A DNA stretch of 64,000 nucleotides, taken from NCBI GenBank assembly GCA_012517315.1, contig JAAYVE010000005.1, positions 1-64,000 of the forward strand, given 5' to 3'. This document shows, in pieces, positions 56,058 to 64,000 of this stretch. The position numbers and the translations under genes were made by a program. This DNA is from Deltaproteobacteria bacterium. GTDB lineage: Bacteria; Desulfobacterota; Syntrophobacteria; Syntrophobacterales; Syntrophobacteraceae. The notes beneath the pieces were generated by a model. It ran no database searches, was not told the DNA's origin, and worked only from the letters and a program-made list of their open reading frames with translations. Within the stretch, counting starts at the first letter, position 1; every line of letters starts with the position of its first letter.

Positions 56058-56849
56058 TTACATGCTTCCTTTATAGTAGCCCCCATCGATCTGTATGGAG
56101 GCGCCGGTAATGTAGCCGGCCCTCTCGGACGCAAGAAACGTCACCAAGGCAGCGAACTCCTCGGGGGTTCCCAGGCGCCCCATGGGGATGAGAGCTTCCC
56201 AACTCTTGACGATCGCCTCGGGAGTGCTGTTCTTCTTTGCCGCCACGTCGATGGCGAGCTTTCTCACCCGCTCCGTCATGGTATACCCCGGGCAGACATT
56301 GTTCACCGTAACATTGAAAGGGGCCAGCTCGTTAGATAGGGTCTTGGCCATGCCGATCACCCCCATCCTCACGGTGTTGGACAGGATCAGTCCGTCGATA
56401 GGTTGCTTGACGGAGATGGAGGTCATGTTGATGATCCGCCCCCATCGCTTCTCTTTCATGATGGGAACCACTTCCCTGGTCATGATGATGGTGCTCAGAA
56501 GGTTGAGGCGCACGCCGAACATCCACAGGTCGTCGTCGATCTCGAGAAAGCTCCGGTCGGGAGGTCCCCCCGCATTGTTCACCAAAATATCCACCGTTCC
56601 GAAATGTTCGACACCCTTTCGAATGAAATCCCTGGCTTGCTGCCCGTCGGTCACGTCCGCCGGGACACCGATGATTTCACCGCCGGTCGCCCCGCGGATT
56701 TCCTCCACTGCAGCAGGGAGCTGAGGATCGTCCAGGCCGCAGATGACCACCTTGGCTCCCTCCCGACACATCTCCATAGCCACGGCTTTCCCCAATCCCT
56801 GGCTCGCTCCGGCAACAAAGGCCACCTTTCCCTTCAAACCAAAGTCCAT
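56058..56849 (-). CDS. Short-chain dehydrogenase-like protein with altered active site
   Basis: The ATG follows GAGGAG. The 263-residue protein has the NAD(P)-binding GASQGLG (14-20), NNAG (91-94), and the conserved PGYTMTERV. However, the catalytic YxxxK is replaced by Ser157 and Arg161 (LILSNTVRMGVIGMAKTL), leaving only the Ser near 144. Some SDR subgroups with LSNxxRxGV exist; whether they reduce ketones is unclear. It lies directly upstream of fabH, which hints at a fatty-acyl role, either as a reductase with different chemistry or as a binding protein. Confidence 0.85.
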   Translation of the reverse strand: MDFGLKGKVAFVAGASQGLGKAVAMEMCREGAKVVICGLDDPQLPAAVEEIRGATGGEIIGVPADVTDGQQARDFIRKGVEHFGTVDILVNNAGGPPDRSFLEIDDDLWMFGVRLNLLSTIIMTREVVPIMKEKRWGRIINMTSISVKQPIDGLILSNTVRMGVIGMAKTLSNELAPFNVTVNNVCPGYTMTERVRKLAIDVAAKKNSTPEAIVKSWEALIPMGRLGTPEEFAALVTFLASERAGYITGASIQIDGGYYKGSM

Positions 56850-56936
56850 GCTTCATCTCCTCTTCGGCTACGCTCTCCGCGATCCATGTGGGGTCCGGTT
56901 TCCTTCAGGGCTTCAGCCCGTCCAAGGATCCGGCCT

Positions 56937-57686
56937 CTACACACATCTGTTGAAGGTGTCCGCCACCCCATCCCGGAGCAACCTCTCCATGGCTTCGGAA
57001 TACCTCCGGTCTTCCCGGTAGATGAAAAACGGGGGGGCGACGCGCAGGCCTTCCCCTCCTTCCTTGCGGCATTCCAAGTGCACAAGGCAGCCGGGCGTGG
57101 ACGGCCTTGAATGAATGACGGTCAACTCTTTGGGCGCAAAGCCCTCCTGGTGAGCCGCGACCATGAGGTGTCCCAGACGCACGGAAGGATAAACGACGGC
57201 CAGTCGCCCCCCCTTCCTGAGCAGATGTCGGCCTGCCGCGAAAACATCCCTTACGGAACCGAAAAGTTCGTGTCTCGCTCTGGCCTTCTGGGTATGCGGG
57301 TTGATCCGACCTGTATCCAACCGCCGGAAGGGAGGGTTGCTCACCACCAAGTCAAACCGTTCCGCCTCGAACCGCTCTGCCGCCTTGCGGAAATCATGGT
57401 TGCAGATCTGGATTCGATGGGAAAAACCATTGGTCACGACGCTCTTTTCCGCCAGACCGGCGAGCTCGGATTGGATCTCCACCCCCACCAGTTCCGACCC
57501 CATCTTCCTGAAGGCAAAGATGAGCAGCACCACACCACATCCCGTCCCGAGGTCCACGATGCGGTCCTGCGGCTTGACCCGTGTCAGCCCAGCCAAAAGG
57601 AGTGCATCCACGGAAAAACGATATCCCGTCTTCTCCTGAAAGACGGTCAGCCTTCCGTTTAACAATCCGTCACAGGTCAACAACAA
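56937..57686 (-). CDS. TrmN6-like SAM-dependent methyltransferase
   Basis: The 249-residue protein starts at a TTG at 57686 preceded by a G-rich ribosome site, 10 nt after the DUF1015 stop. It has the class I motif I VDLGTGCGVVLL, motif VGVEIQ and the N6-adenine motif VSNPPF. The family (YfiC/TrmN6) methylates A37 of tRNA1-Val; other small-molecule or RNA targets are possible. RFSVDALLLAGL is a hallmark of this family. Confidence 0.85.
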   Translation of the reverse strand: MLLTCDGLLNGRLTVFQEKTGYRFSVDALLLAGLTRVKPQDRIVDLGTGCGVVLLIFAFRKMGSELVGVEIQSELAGLAEKSVVTNGFSHRIQICNHDFRKAAERFEAERFDLVVSNPPFRRLDTGRINPHTQKARARHELFGSVRDVFAAGRHLLRKGGRLAVVYPSVRLGHLMVAAHQEGFAPKELTVIHSRPSTPGCLVHLECRKEGGEGLRVAPPFFIYREDRRYSEAMERLLRDGVADTFNRCV

Positions 57687-57695
57687 TTCCCCCGG

Positions 57696-59039
57696 TCAAA
57701 TGCATCCGTCCTCGCCGTCCAGCAGACGGATGGTCAGGCCGCTGCCCACCTTGGGATAGAAGTACGTCGACTTGTGGGGCATGATGAGACCGGAACCGGC
57801 CACTTCCTCAACCTGATCGATACGGGTGGGATTGATGAAGAAAGCAGCCTGGTACAATCCCCCTCTCAGGGATTCAAGTGCTTCCTTGAGGTCATGCTTG
57901 AAATGGATGTTCCTTTCGTCTGCGAGAAACGCATCGGATAAGCCCAAAATGCCCCTTAGGATCACCTGATCCAGAACAACCACATCCAGCCGGTGCATCA
58001 CCCGGGGTATGCCCATGCGGGCAAGACACCCCGAGACGGCTTTGCGATCCGCCTGGAAGGCATAGAGAAACCGGTCGCCCTTGCGACAGAAGCCCACCAC
58101 GTTCCGTTGTTCGGCCGCACCCTTTCGCAGTGCCTCCACCCACCGGCGCTCCCCCTCACCTTCGGCTTCAAAACGATCCACGCGGAAAAAGCGACGGGCC
58201 GACTCCAGGAAGGCATCGGTCTCAATCCCATTCAAATTCCTGAGCATTCTATGGGTGGGCAGAATCGTCAGACCCTCGTCGTTCATGTTGGTCAAATACA
58301 TCATGACGTATTCGTGCGACCGGTCGGTGGGCGTTCTCCCGGCCTGGTCCCGCCGAATGGACCTGTAGTTGAGGCTTGTCTCGTAGCGATGGTGCCCGTC
58401 GGCGATGAAAATCGTCTTCTCCTCCATCAGATGGGCCGCCCGTCGAAGCGCCGAAGGTTCCGAAACCCTCCAGACGCGATGGTTCATCCCATGGCGATCT
58501 TGGAAATTGATGACGGGGAATTCCTCTCTTGCGTCCCGCAGTACCGCATCCACCGAACCGCCCGCGTCGCCGAAGAGGGAGAAGATCGGGCTCAGATTGG
58601 CGTGACAGGAGAGCATGAGCTGCAAGCGCTCATCTTTCACGTTCTGGAAAGTCCGCTCATGGGGTCTGACACGCCCCGAATCAAAGTCCTCGAGCCTGAG
58701 GGCACAGATGAAGCCGTATCGAATACGTCGCAGATCCGGGCTCATGGAGTATTCCAACTCGTAATAGTAGATGCAGGGAATCTCCTCCCGGACGAGAACC
58801 CGCTCGGTTTGCCATGTGTTCAGATATCTTGCTGCCCGGGTGTGTGGATTCTCCTCGGCGGTATCTTGGGGCGCCGCCTTGCCCAACTCCAGGTGAACCA
58901 TATTGTAGGGACTGGTTTGGTGAAAAAGATCCTGTTCCTCGGGAGAGATCACATCATAGGGTGGAATGAACACTTCATTGAGGTCTCTGATCTTTTCAGC
59001 ATTGTATCGCAGACCCCTGAAAGGGGCGATTTGAGCCAT
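57696..59039 (-). CDS. DUF1015-family protein
   Basis: The 447-residue protein is a full-length DUF1015 member: PFRGLRYNAEKI and PPYDVISPEEQ near the start, ERTFQNVKDERLQL and IADGHHRYETSLNYR in the middle, and MPHKSTYFYPKVGSGL at the end. The conserved GHHRYE and HxxT motifs suggest an enzyme fold, but no reaction is established. The protein is common in anaerobes including Desulfobacterota. It is followed closely by the TrmN6-like gene. Confidence 0.92.
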   Translation of the reverse strand: MAQIAPFRGLRYNAEKIRDLNEVFIPPYDVISPEEQDLFHQTSPYNMVHLELGKAAPQDTAEENPHTRAARYLNTWQTERVLVREEIPCIYYYELEYSMSPDLRRIRYGFICALRLEDFDSGRVRPHERTFQNVKDERLQLMLSCHANLSPIFSLFGDAGGSVDAVLRDAREEFPVINFQDRHGMNHRVWRVSEPSALRRAAHLMEEKTIFIADGHHRYETSLNYRSIRRDQAGRTPTDRSHEYVMMYLTNMNDEGLTILPTHRMLRNLNGIETDAFLESARRFFRVDRFEAEGEGERRWVEALRKGAAEQRNVVGFCRKGDRFLYAFQADRKAVSGCLARMGIPRVMHRLDVVVLDQVILRGILGLSDAFLADERNIHFKHDLKEALESLRGGLYQAAFFINPTRIDQVEEVAGSGLIMPHKSTYFYPKVGSGLTIRLLDGEDGCI

Positions 59040-59228
59040 GTCCCGATGATCCTTTCTTCATTTCTCGTCTCGAACCCTCCTTTCCGCCGGTCGAAGGGTC
59101 CAATTCACCAACTCAGTGCCCAACCCTTCGGCAAGGGTGGAAGGGATCAATTGCTAGCACAGCTCATGGCTTTTTACAAGTCAATGGTCGAAATCCATAG
59201 GGGACGACGATCGAGGGCCGAAAGGGGG

Positions 59229-59969
59229 TCAAAAGGGGTCCGCTTCTCGGGGAAAGGCACGGCATGCGTCCCTCGCCTCCGCTAGGTGGGAAAAGTCGGT
59301 CAAAAGGGGAAGCAATCCCTTGAATTGCAGGACCCTGCAGGCCAAGTCCATCCACTGGATTGCGGTGTTCAACACTGCCTGGTCACTGCTGGCCACGGTA
59401 CACTCCCCGTATGGGATTTCCCGCTCCGGGACGGGCACAGCCCTGGCTTCGCCCGGAATACCCAGGGACCGAAGCCCCCTGAAATACCTTTGCGCCAGTT
59501 CCCCACTTCGGCTCATGGGAGCATCGAAGAGCATAAGCACCTGCTTCGGACGATAAGCGGTGAAAAATCCCAACACCATTTCTACGGCCGCTTCCGTCAC
59601 CTCGCTGATCCCAAAAGCACCGGAAACCCCGGCTGTGTCCCGCAGGGCCCCGTCGTTCCCCTTCAGCAGGGGCCGTTCCAGCACCGCGCTTTCCAATGTG
59701 ATGTGCACGTTGTGCCCGTCCACCACAAGCCAGGTTCTTTCCCAGTCACTGCCGAGACATCGCCTGGCCTTCCGGTGCATCGCCTCTTCCTGGCTGAAGA
59801 CTCCCCGATGAAGCAATTCCCTCTCGGCGCGCATGAGTCCATATCGATCGCCCACATGTCGCAGGGATGCCTTGCGGGGATAGGCGCGATTGAGGAGAAA
59901 GAAAAAATCGGAAGCAGCCTGGAAGACGACAGGCCGAGGCCTGCGATTTTCTCTCGTTTTCGGAGGCAT
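59229..59969 (-). CDS. DUF434-domain protein
   Basis: The start at 59969 has GAGGG upstream; a GTG 6 nt earlier is also possible. The 246-residue protein combines a DUF434 N-terminus (FFLLNRAYPRKASLRHVGDR) with a DUF5616-like core: LVVDGHNVHITLESA, VLMLFDAPMSRSG and VASSDQAVL. The Asp-rich pattern resembles PIN/NYN-type nuclease folds, so a nuclease is an inference. It follows the fadD-like gene by 22 nt. Confidence 0.8.
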   Translation of the reverse strand: MPPKTRENRRPRPVVFQAASDFFFLLNRAYPRKASLRHVGDRYGLMRAERELLHRGVFSQEEAMHRKARRCLGSDWERTWLVVDGHNVHITLESAVLERPLLKGNDGALRDTAGVSGAFGISEVTEAAVEMVLGFFTAYRPKQVLMLFDAPMSRSGELAQRYFRGLRSLGIPGEARAVPVPEREIPYGECTVASSDQAVLNTAIQWMDLACRVLQFKGLLPLLTDFSHLAEARDACRAFPREADPF

Positions 59970-59991
59970 GACCACCCTCGGGATTCAGCCG

Positions 59992-61713
59992 TTAAGGAGT
60001 GGTCTTGACCTGTTGGCCGCTTCGGCCCGATTTCGCGCGTTGGGCCTCATACTGCTGAACAGCCTCCATGCGCAACTGCCTGCGGAAGACTTTCCCCACG
60101 AGGCTCTTGGGAAGCGAGTCGCGGAATTCGATGGACCGGGGGACCTTGTAGGCGGCAAGTCGTTCCTTGCAGAACGCAATGATTTCCTTTTCCGTCAGGT
60201 TCTCACCTGGCTTGGGAACGATGAATGCCTTGACGATCTCCCCCCGGTAGTCATCCGGAACGCCGACGGCGACGGCGTCGAGGATGCGCGGATGCTCGTA
60301 GAGCACTTCATCGATCTCCCGGGGATAAATATTGTAACCTCCTGAAATGATCATGTCCTTTTTGCGGTCTACGATGAAGAAGTACCCGTCTTCATCCCGG
60401 GTGGCGATATCGCCCGTATAGAGCCAGCCGTCCCGCAAGGTTTGAGCGGTCTCGTCCGGCATGCGCCAGTAGCTCTTCATCACCTGGGGACCCCGGACGA
60501 TCAACTCTCCCGGCTCCCCCGGCTCCATTTCCCGAACCCCAAGGTCGAGGTCCACCACTTTGGCGTCTGTGTCCGGAAGGGGAATACCAATGGACCCGAC
60601 TTTACGCACACCTCCCAGAGGATTGGCATGGGTCACAGGGCTGGACTCGGTGAGGCCGTACCCTTCCACGATGACGGCCCCCGTGAGTTTCTCAAACCTT
60701 CGCAGTACGTCTACGGGCATGGGGGAGGACCCCGTGATGCAGTACATGATGGATGAGAGATCGTAGGACTGGACTTTGGGATGGTTGACGATGGCCACGA
60801 ATATGGTGGGCACCCCTGGAAAAAGGGTGGGCTTGGTCTTTTGCAGAGTCTTCAGAAAGTCGTTCACCTCGAAACGGGGAACGAGGATGATGGTACAGGC
60901 CGCATGGATGGGCAGGTTCATGGTCACGGTCATTCCAAACACGTGAAAAAAAGGCAGGATTCCCATAAACCTCGTTTCGCCGAACTTCAGGTCGGGGAAC
61001 CATGCCACCAATTGCAGCACGTTGGCCATGAGGTTGGCATGACTCAGCATGACCCCCTTGGAGACTCCGGTCGTCCCTCCGGTATACTGCAACGCCGCCA
61101 AATCCTGCGGTGTGGCACCGAATGGGGGCGGCTCCGGTTTGTGGGATTTCAGGAGACTGGAAAAATTGAGGACCGTATCTCCATAGGGAACTGCTGTGAA
61201 AAGCCTGCCGATCCTTGCCTTGAGGGGGTAGAGGAGCTTCAGGTGGAAGGGGAGGGATTCCCTGAGGCTGGTGGCGATAACCGTGCGGATCTTTGTTCGG
61301 GGAAGGGTTCTCTCAACCTTGGGGTACAGGTGGTCCAGAACAACGAGATGCTCTGCCTCCGCATCGGCCCATTGATATTCCATTTCCCGTTCCACATAGA
61401 GAGGGTTCGTCATGACCACCACGGCACCGAGCCACAAGACGGCGTAGTAGGCCACCACCGTCTGAGGGCAGTTGGGAAGCATGACGGCCACCCGCGTCCC
61501 TTTTGTCACCCCGAGAGAGGCCAGGGCCGTGGCAAACCGCTGCACCTTGTCCCACAAGTCCGCGTATGTCAGGGCGGCCCCGAAGAATTCAGTGGCCACG
61601 TGTTCCGGGAAGTTCGCCGCATTCCGTTCAAGTGAAAGGGGCAGGCAAAGATCGGGATACTCCAACGTCCACGGTACACGTGGATCGTAACTGCCATGCC
61701 AGATGCGGCTCAT
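59992..61713 (-). CDS. Long-chain fatty acyl-CoA synthetase (AMP-forming)
   Basis: The 573-residue ANL-superfamily enzyme has GGGGAGG upstream of its ATG. Motifs are the P-loop YTGGTTGVSKGV, EGYGLTESSPV, the hinge DGWLYTGDIATRDEDG and the catalytic Lys segment PKSLVGKVFRR. It activates fatty acids with ATP and CoA, as FadD does. It lies between etfA and the DUF434 gene, in a setting that suggests fatty acid oxidation or lipid synthesis. Confidence 0.94.
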   Translation of the reverse strand: MSRIWHGSYDPRVPWTLEYPDLCLPLSLERNAANFPEHVATEFFGAALTYADLWDKVQRFATALASLGVTKGTRVAVMLPNCPQTVVAYYAVLWLGAVVVMTNPLYVEREMEYQWADAEAEHLVVLDHLYPKVERTLPRTKIRTVIATSLRESLPFHLKLLYPLKARIGRLFTAVPYGDTVLNFSSLLKSHKPEPPPFGATPQDLAALQYTGGTTGVSKGVMLSHANLMANVLQLVAWFPDLKFGETRFMGILPFFHVFGMTVTMNLPIHAACTIILVPRFEVNDFLKTLQKTKPTLFPGVPTIFVAIVNHPKVQSYDLSSIMYCITGSSPMPVDVLRRFEKLTGAVIVEGYGLTESSPVTHANPLGGVRKVGSIGIPLPDTDAKVVDLDLGVREMEPGEPGELIVRGPQVMKSYWRMPDETAQTLRDGWLYTGDIATRDEDGYFFIVDRKKDMIISGGYNIYPREIDEVLYEHPRILDAVAVGVPDDYRGEIVKAFIVPKPGENLTEKEIIAFCKERLAAYKVPRSIEFRDSLPKSLVGKVFRRQLRMEAVQQYEAQRAKSGRSGQQVKTTP

Positions 61714-61876
61714 TGCCTCCCCCCCTCATGGTCGCTCCGTGGTCCCCCCACCGCTGGTTCCATGGAATTCACCGGCACTAGCCTCCGCAACCCCGTGGAC
61801 CGGCGGATCGCAGGGAGGACAACATCACCCGGGTCGTCGCGGGCGGTCATGAAACCCACCCCTCATACACCCAGTC

Positions 61877-62866
61877 TCAGGAACACGTGCTCTTGAGCTT
61901 TCGCACTTCTTCCGTGAAAGCAGGAATGAATTTGAACAGGTCTTCCACTACCCCGTAATCCGCCTTGCTGAAAATGGGGGCATCCGGGTCTTTGTTGATG
62001 GCCACGATGTACTTGGAGGATCCCATGCCGGCCAGGTGCTGGATTGCACCGGAAATCCCCACGGCGATGTACACTTCCGGGTTCACTACCTTGCCCGTTT
62101 GGCCCACCTGATCCGAATGGGGCCTCCAGCCGGAGTCCACTGCGGCGCGTGAGGCTCCCACGGCGGCGCCGAGAAGCTTTGCAAGCTCCTCAAGCATGGC
62201 ATAGTTGGACGCCTCCTTCATGCCACGCCCGCCGGATATGATGATTTCCGCCTCCGAAAGCTCCACCTTTCCCGTCGTGTCAAAGTCGGTGGCCTTTACC
62301 CGGGACCGGGCCTGAGGAACGGGCACATCCACCATCTCCACTTGGGCGCTGACAGGTTCATCGCTTTCCCTGCAACTCATCACGTTGGGTCGACACGAGA
62401 TGACGGGCAGGGCATCCCCCACCCATTCACTCCAGGCAAAACACTTCCCTGCGAAAATCGGCCACTTGGCCTTGATCTTTCCATCCTCACAGACGATCTG
62501 GATCACGTCCTGCACGAGGGCTACCCGCAGTTTCGCACCCAGACGGGAGCCAAGATCCTTGCCGTCAACAGAGGCCGGAAGGAGGATCAGGGCCGGGTCG
62601 AGGCGGGATACCATTTCTGCCACCACCGGCACGTGGGTTTCGGCCAAGTAGTGCTCCAGAGCCGGGTCATCCTTCACCAGCACCTTCCGGACACCGTATC
62701 GCCCCAACTCCCCGGCCTTGGCCGCGACTCCGGAACCGACGGCCACCGCACACAACTCCAGTCCCAGCGCATCGGCAACCCGTCTTCCCTCACTGGCCAC
62801 TTCAAAAGACACACGCCGGAAGTTTCCGCTGCGAAATTCCGCAATCATACAGACGCACTTTGCCAT
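61877..62866 (-). CDS. etfA: Electron transfer flavoprotein, alpha subunit
   Basis: The 329-residue subunit has the ETF_alpha N-domain (residues 3-180) and the FAD-binding C-domain with [33 protein letters not shown] and [18 protein letters not shown]. It carries FAD and, with EtfB, accepts electrons from acyl-CoA or other flavin dehydrogenases. It starts 17 nt after the etfB stop. No ferredoxin domain or extra FAD site is visible, so bifurcation cannot be claimed. Confidence 0.96.
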   Translation of the reverse strand: MAKCVCMIAEFRSGNFRRVSFEVASEGRRVADALGLELCAVAVGSGVAAKAGELGRYGVRKVLVKDDPALEHYLAETHVPVVAEMVSRLDPALILLPASVDGKDLGSRLGAKLRVALVQDVIQIVCEDGKIKAKWPIFAGKCFAWSEWVGDALPVISCRPNVMSCRESDEPVSAQVEMVDVPVPQARSRVKATDFDTTGKVELSEAEIIISGGRGMKEASNYAMLEELAKLLGAAVGASRAAVDSGWRPHSDQVGQTGKVVNPEVYIAVGISGAIQHLAGMGSSKYIVAINKDPDAPIFSKADYGVVEDLFKFIPAFTEEVRKLKSTCS

Positions 62867-62883
62867 CTCGATTCTCCCTATTC

Positions 62884-63681
62884 CTAGATCACTTTCGCCT
62901 CTTCATGGAGACAACGGAGCAACTCCGCCGCCTTTCCCGCCACATCCAGATCACCGTTGATGATGCGCCCCGGCTTCCGCTCAGTTGGTTTTTCCAGGGA
63001 GGTGATGACGATGCGCGCCGTTTCCGGCTGAAAGTCCGCTGGATCCAGACCCAAGTCCGAGACCTTCTTCGTGGCGATGGGTTTTTTCTTGGCTTTCATG
63101 ATCCCGGGAAGGGACGCGTATCGCGGGTTCCAAATGGCATGAGCGCCTCCGAAAGTCACCAGGGCCGGGAGGGGGGACTCCAAGGTCACTTTTCCGCCTT
63201 CTATAGGGCGATCGATGGTCACCGTTGTGCCGTCACAGTCGACCGCGACGGCGAGTGCCAAGTGGGGCCAACCTAGGTTTTCCGCCACTATGGCCCCTCG
63301 CTGGCCCTGATCGTAGTCGATGGCTCGGGATCCCGTAAAAATGAGGTCCGGGTTCAATTCTTTGATGGCAGCGGTCAGAGCCCTTGTCACCCGGAGATAG
63401 TCCGCTGTCTTGAGCACGGGGTCGTCAATGAGGACCGCATCATCGGCTCCCATGGCCAGGGCCGTCCTCAATGCCTCCACTACCCGTGGTGGCCCGTAGC
63501 TCACGACGGTCAGCTTTCCCTTGAATTTGTCCTTCAAACGCAGACCAGCTTCCAGGGCGAATTCGTCGTAAGGGTTGATGATCCATTTGAGACCCTCCGT
63601 CACGATGGACTTCCCATCCGCGGCGATTCTGATGACCGATTCCGTGTCCGGTGTTTGCTTAAGCAAAACAACAATGTTCAC
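62884..63681 (-). CDS. etfB: Electron transfer flavoprotein, beta subunit
   Basis: The GTG start at 63681 follows AAGGAGG. The 265-residue subunit has IVVLLKQTPDTES, GLKWIINPYDEFALE and DLIFTGSRAIDYDQGQ, the last matching the recognition region near the AMP/FAD site. It is the first gene of a minus-strand run through etfA and the acyl-CoA ligase, as expected for acyl-CoA oxidation in an anaerobe. Confidence 0.96.
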   Translation of the reverse strand: MNIVVLLKQTPDTESVIRIAADGKSIVTEGLKWIINPYDEFALEAGLRLKDKFKGKLTVVSYGPPRVVEALRTALAMGADDAVLIDDPVLKTADYLRVTRALTAAIKELNPDLIFTGSRAIDYDQGQRGAIVAENLGWPHLALAVAVDCDGTTVTIDRPIEGGKVTLESPLPALVTFGGAHAIWNPRYASLPGIMKAKKKPIATKKVSDLGLDPADFQPETARIVITSLEKPTERKPGRIINGDLDVAGKAAELLRCLHEEAKVI

Positions 63682-64000
63682 CGAGATTCCTCCTTCCGAT
63701 CTTTGGAATCACATGAATTGGAGTGACGATGCAACAGCATCCCGAATGAGCGTTCATGGAATGGCGGCATATGCTCGGGGAGTCTGGCACAGCAGTCCCT
63801 TAGCACAATCGAGTTTGGAGATTCAAGCACAAAGACGGGGCTGCTTGGAGAAATATCCCAATCATATTCGAGTGATGCATTGAAAGGGGGAGATGGAGTC
63901 GGGTGTCTACCACAAACAAGACGGCAAGAACCAGGAGGCGGCCGTTTCATCTGTTGCGGCACCCCTGGATTCGGGCGCCACGCGTTCGCAAGCTTTCAGG
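63682..64000. other. Region upstream of etfB
   Basis: About 320 bases to the window edge with no gene I can support. It probably carries the etfBA promoter, but no box pair stands out. An open frame on the minus strand from 63962 lacks a ribosome site and any family feature. Confidence 0.4.

Noticed and set aside
63678-63962. 94-codon minus-strand frame upstream of etfB
   Set aside because: No ribosome site or domain and it runs into the etfB start.

Overview
The window reads as a chromosomal segment of a GC-rich, Gram-negative bacterium, most likely an anaerobic member of the Desulfobacterota (Syntrophobacter-like). The signs are a PxxKW-type cysteine-rich small protein, a ferredoxin-dependent 2-oxoacid oxidoreductase, an etfBA plus acyl-CoA ligase cluster, type IV pilus genes and outer-membrane secretion genes. 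No tRNA, rRNA, CRISPR array, transposase or integrase was seen. The taxonomic placement is inferred from gene content only.

1-15.8 kb is a signalling and peptidase island. It holds the end of a GAF/histidine-kinase protein, a Yip1-like membrane protein, a glycine-zipper protein, two related membrane Ser/Thr kinases (one with six PEGA repeats, one with one), two proteins with paired FHA domains, a zinc-ribbon membrane protein and a PP2C phosphatase. Among these lie three small proteins that look like cysteine hydrolases: one YopT/C58-like with Cys-His-Asp, one NlpC/P60-like with Cys-His-His, and one with a Cys plus a later His. A thioredoxin-fold protein without its cysteines (plus DUF4384) and an OmpA-domain protein complete the set. 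The pattern resembles the kinase/phosphatase/FHA control modules that accompany secretion systems, but no secretion core gene is visible.

15.9-24.9 kb is a compact minus-strand operon: unknown protein, TpsB transporter, TpsA exoprotein, and an exported TPR-CHAT (caspase-like) protease. A diverged tandem duplication of the first gene's 5' end lies upstream at 24.9-25.5 kb.

25.6-31.4 kb is a polar amino acid ABC transporter in one operon with an FAD-linked 2-hydroxyacid dehydrogenase and a class I aminotransferase, suggesting uptake and oxidation of an amino acid or related 2-hydroxyacid. 31.6-39.7 kb carries penicillin-binding protein 1C and a bacterial alpha-2-macroglobulin with an intact thioester motif, a known envelope-defence pair.

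40-51.6 kb is mostly housekeeping: pilP alone, lspA, ileS, groEL-groES under a CIRCE element, then pilS, pilC and pilB. 51.9-54.9 kb on the plus strand has the PxxKW protein and the alpha and beta subunits of a 2-oxoacid:ferredoxin oxidoreductase. 55-63.7 kb on the minus strand is a lipid and electron-transfer run: etfB, etfA, fadD-like ligase, DUF434 protein, DUF1015 protein, a TrmN6-like methyltransferase, an atypical SDR and fabH.
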